From positions 1 through 9,733 of the forward strand of contig JAEEKC010000199.1 in the NCBI GenBank assembly GCA_016282215.1: a stretch of 9,733 nucleotides of DNA. The letters are read 5' to 3'. This document shows, one piece after another, positions 8,651 to 9,733 of the stretch (positions within the stretch are counted from its first letter, which is position 1; the number at the start of each line of letters is the position of its first letter). This DNA comes from Lachnospiraceae bacterium (GTDB lineage: Bacteria > Bacillota > Clostridia > Lachnospirales > Lachnospiraceae). A program made the position numbers and the translations under genes. The notes under the pieces were generated by a model that made no database searches, was not told the DNA's origin, and saw only the letters and a list, made by a program, of their open reading frames with translations.

Positions 8651-9733
8651 TTATGCTTCGCCTTTTTCCAGTGCAAGTGTTCTGGTGGTCAGGTCGCAAA
8701 CCTCAGCAGGTCCGAAGTACTGGATCGCGCCGGGATACAGGAAACTGGTCTTAACAGCCCACTCATCTCTGTGTGCTTCGAAGTACTTAAACGGTGCGCC
8801 GTCCAGTTCAACAAGTGCCTTGCGGATAACCGGCTTGTCCTCACCGTTTCTTCTTTCCATGTTCATCATCTTGGTGATGGGCATTCCGCCTGCTACCCAC
8901 TCTTCTGCGGGTTTGCTCAGGTTGGAAACCTTGGAAAGATATCCGGTATAACCATACTGGATCAGCATGAATGCGTTATAGCCAAGAGAGTAGCAGTAAT
9001 CAGCATCAAAGTTTGAAGGGAATGCGCATCTTCCTTCATAACCGAAGAAGTGATGCTGGGTTCCGAATTTGCCTTTGTAAGTGCCGGCTGCTTTTCTTGC
9101 TGCCAGTTTTTCTTTTACCATCTCGGAGAAGAGTTTCTCGGACTCGATCAGGGAAACCTGAACATTACCGTGCGGATCTCTCTCGAGGAACAGCTGCTGC
9201 TGAACGAACTGGGGAAGGATGTCAAATACGGCAAAGGACTCGGCGGTAAGGCCGTTCTTGATGAAGTCGTATTTAGCAGCCCAATCCGGAAGATCGTTAA
9301 ACTGCTGTGTCTTCTCGCCTGCCAGAAGCTCATTGATCTCTGCGATCAGCTTGGAAAACTCGGGAACGAATTCAACGATACCCTCAGGAATGATAGCCAC
9401 ACCGAAGTTCTCACCGTTGTTGCCTCTCTTCTCTACGGAATCGGCAATGTAATCTGCGATAGCGGAAAGAGACATCTTCTTAGCGGCAACTTCCTCACCG
9501 ATGAGGCAGATGTTCGGCTGGGTCTCAAGTGCACACTCAAGAGCAACGTGAGATGCGCTTCTTCCCATAACCTTGATGAAATGCCAATACTTCTTGGCGG
9601 AGTTTGCATCTCTTTCGATGTTACCGATCAGCTCGGAATAAGTCTTGGTTGCGGTATCGAAACCGAAGGAAGCCTCGATATCCTCATTCTTCAGATCGCC
9701 GTCGATGGTCTTCGGGCAGCCGATAACCTGAAC
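8651..9733 (-). CDS. pfp: Pyrophosphate-dependent phosphofructokinase (PFP), 5' end cut
   Basis: The enzyme reversibly converts fructose-6-phosphate plus pyrophosphate to fructose-1,6-bisphosphate plus phosphate in glycolysis. The window shows the last 360 residues; the frame is open to the right edge. CPKTIDGDLKN begins at visible residue 6. The Lys of PKTIDGD is typical of the PPi enzymes, where ATP-dependent PFKs have PGTIDND, and the first Asp is the catalytic base of the family. MGRSASH (visible 56-62) is the conserved substrate-binding block. Long-form PFPs have about 550 residues, so roughly 190 N-terminal residues, including the GGDD region, should lie outside. The C-terminal part (GKFGTQHHFFGYEGRC, GGMPITKMMN) fits the long plant/spirochaete-like type. 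The gene ends at TAA 8651-8653 just before a strong terminator. Confidence 0.95.
   Translation of the reverse strand, partial: VQVIGCPKTIDGDLKNEDIEASFGFDTATKTYSELIGNIERDANSAKKYWHFIKVMGRSASHVALECALETQPNICLIGEEVAAKKMSLSAIADYIADSVEKRGNNGENFGVAIIPEGIVEFVPEFSKLIAEINELLAGEKTQQFNDLPDWAAKYDFIKNGLTAESFAVFDILPQFVQQQLFLERDPHGNVQVSLIESEKLFSEMVKEKLAARKAAGTYKGKFGTQHHFFGYEGRCAFPSNFDADYCYSLGYNAFMLIQYGYTGYLSKVSNLSKPAEEWVAGGMPITKMMNMERRNGEDKPVIRKALVELDGAPFKYFEAHRDEWAVKTSFLYPGAIQYFGPAEVCDLTTRTLALEKGEA

Overview
The window looks like chromosomal DNA of an anaerobic Firmicute, most likely a Clostridia/Lachnospiraceae-type bacterium. This is inferred from three things. The glycogen phosphorylase is of the short (765-residue) clostridial type. 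The phosphofructokinase is pyrophosphate-dependent. The giant hybrid histidine kinase ends in an Hpt domain of a kind common in that family. All supported genes lie on the minus strand, so transcription runs from right to left.

Layout in transcription order. (1) 9733-8651: the C-terminal two thirds of a PPi-dependent phosphofructokinase (PFP), cut by the right edge and closed by a strong hairpin terminator (8594-8632). (2) 8584-8494: a near-consensus sigma-A promoter (TTGAAA-17 bp-TATAAT), a perfect 7-bp inverted repeat where the transcript should start, and a GGAGG ribosome binding site. (3) 8493-6196: glgP, glycogen phosphorylase, intact. (4) 6185-4537: malQ, 4-alpha-glucanotransferase, 10 bp behind glgP. 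It is broken by an in-frame TAA (5931-5933) and a frameshift near 5691-5708, although every catalytic residue of the downstream part survives. (5) 4487-4428: a possible 19-codon leader ORF with a strong ribosome binding site, whose TGA overlaps the next ATG (ATGA). (6) 4431-1: an uninterrupted 1477-codon reading frame, cut by the left edge, encoding a hybrid histidine kinase.

The metabolic genes fit together. GlgP releases glucose-1-phosphate from glycogen or maltodextrin, MalQ rearranges the short limit oligosaccharides, and PFP commits the resulting fructose-6-phosphate to glycolysis. No terminator is visible between malQ and the kinase, so the kinase may be co-transcribed with the glycogen genes. 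Its ligand cannot be read from the sequence.

The most unusual feature is the kinase. It carries two complete membrane sensor units in series: a 7TM-like block plus a first Cache-type domain, then a second Cache-type domain. Between them lies a cytoplasmic DHp-like segment whose phosphoacceptor histidine is replaced by aspartate (D556) and which has no ATPase domain. The working core (H958, ATPase, receiver D1257, Hpt H1474) follows. Second in interest is malQ, where the frameshift coincides with an A AAA AAG heptamer in the phase needed for -1 slippage, although an upstream stop codon argues for gene decay.
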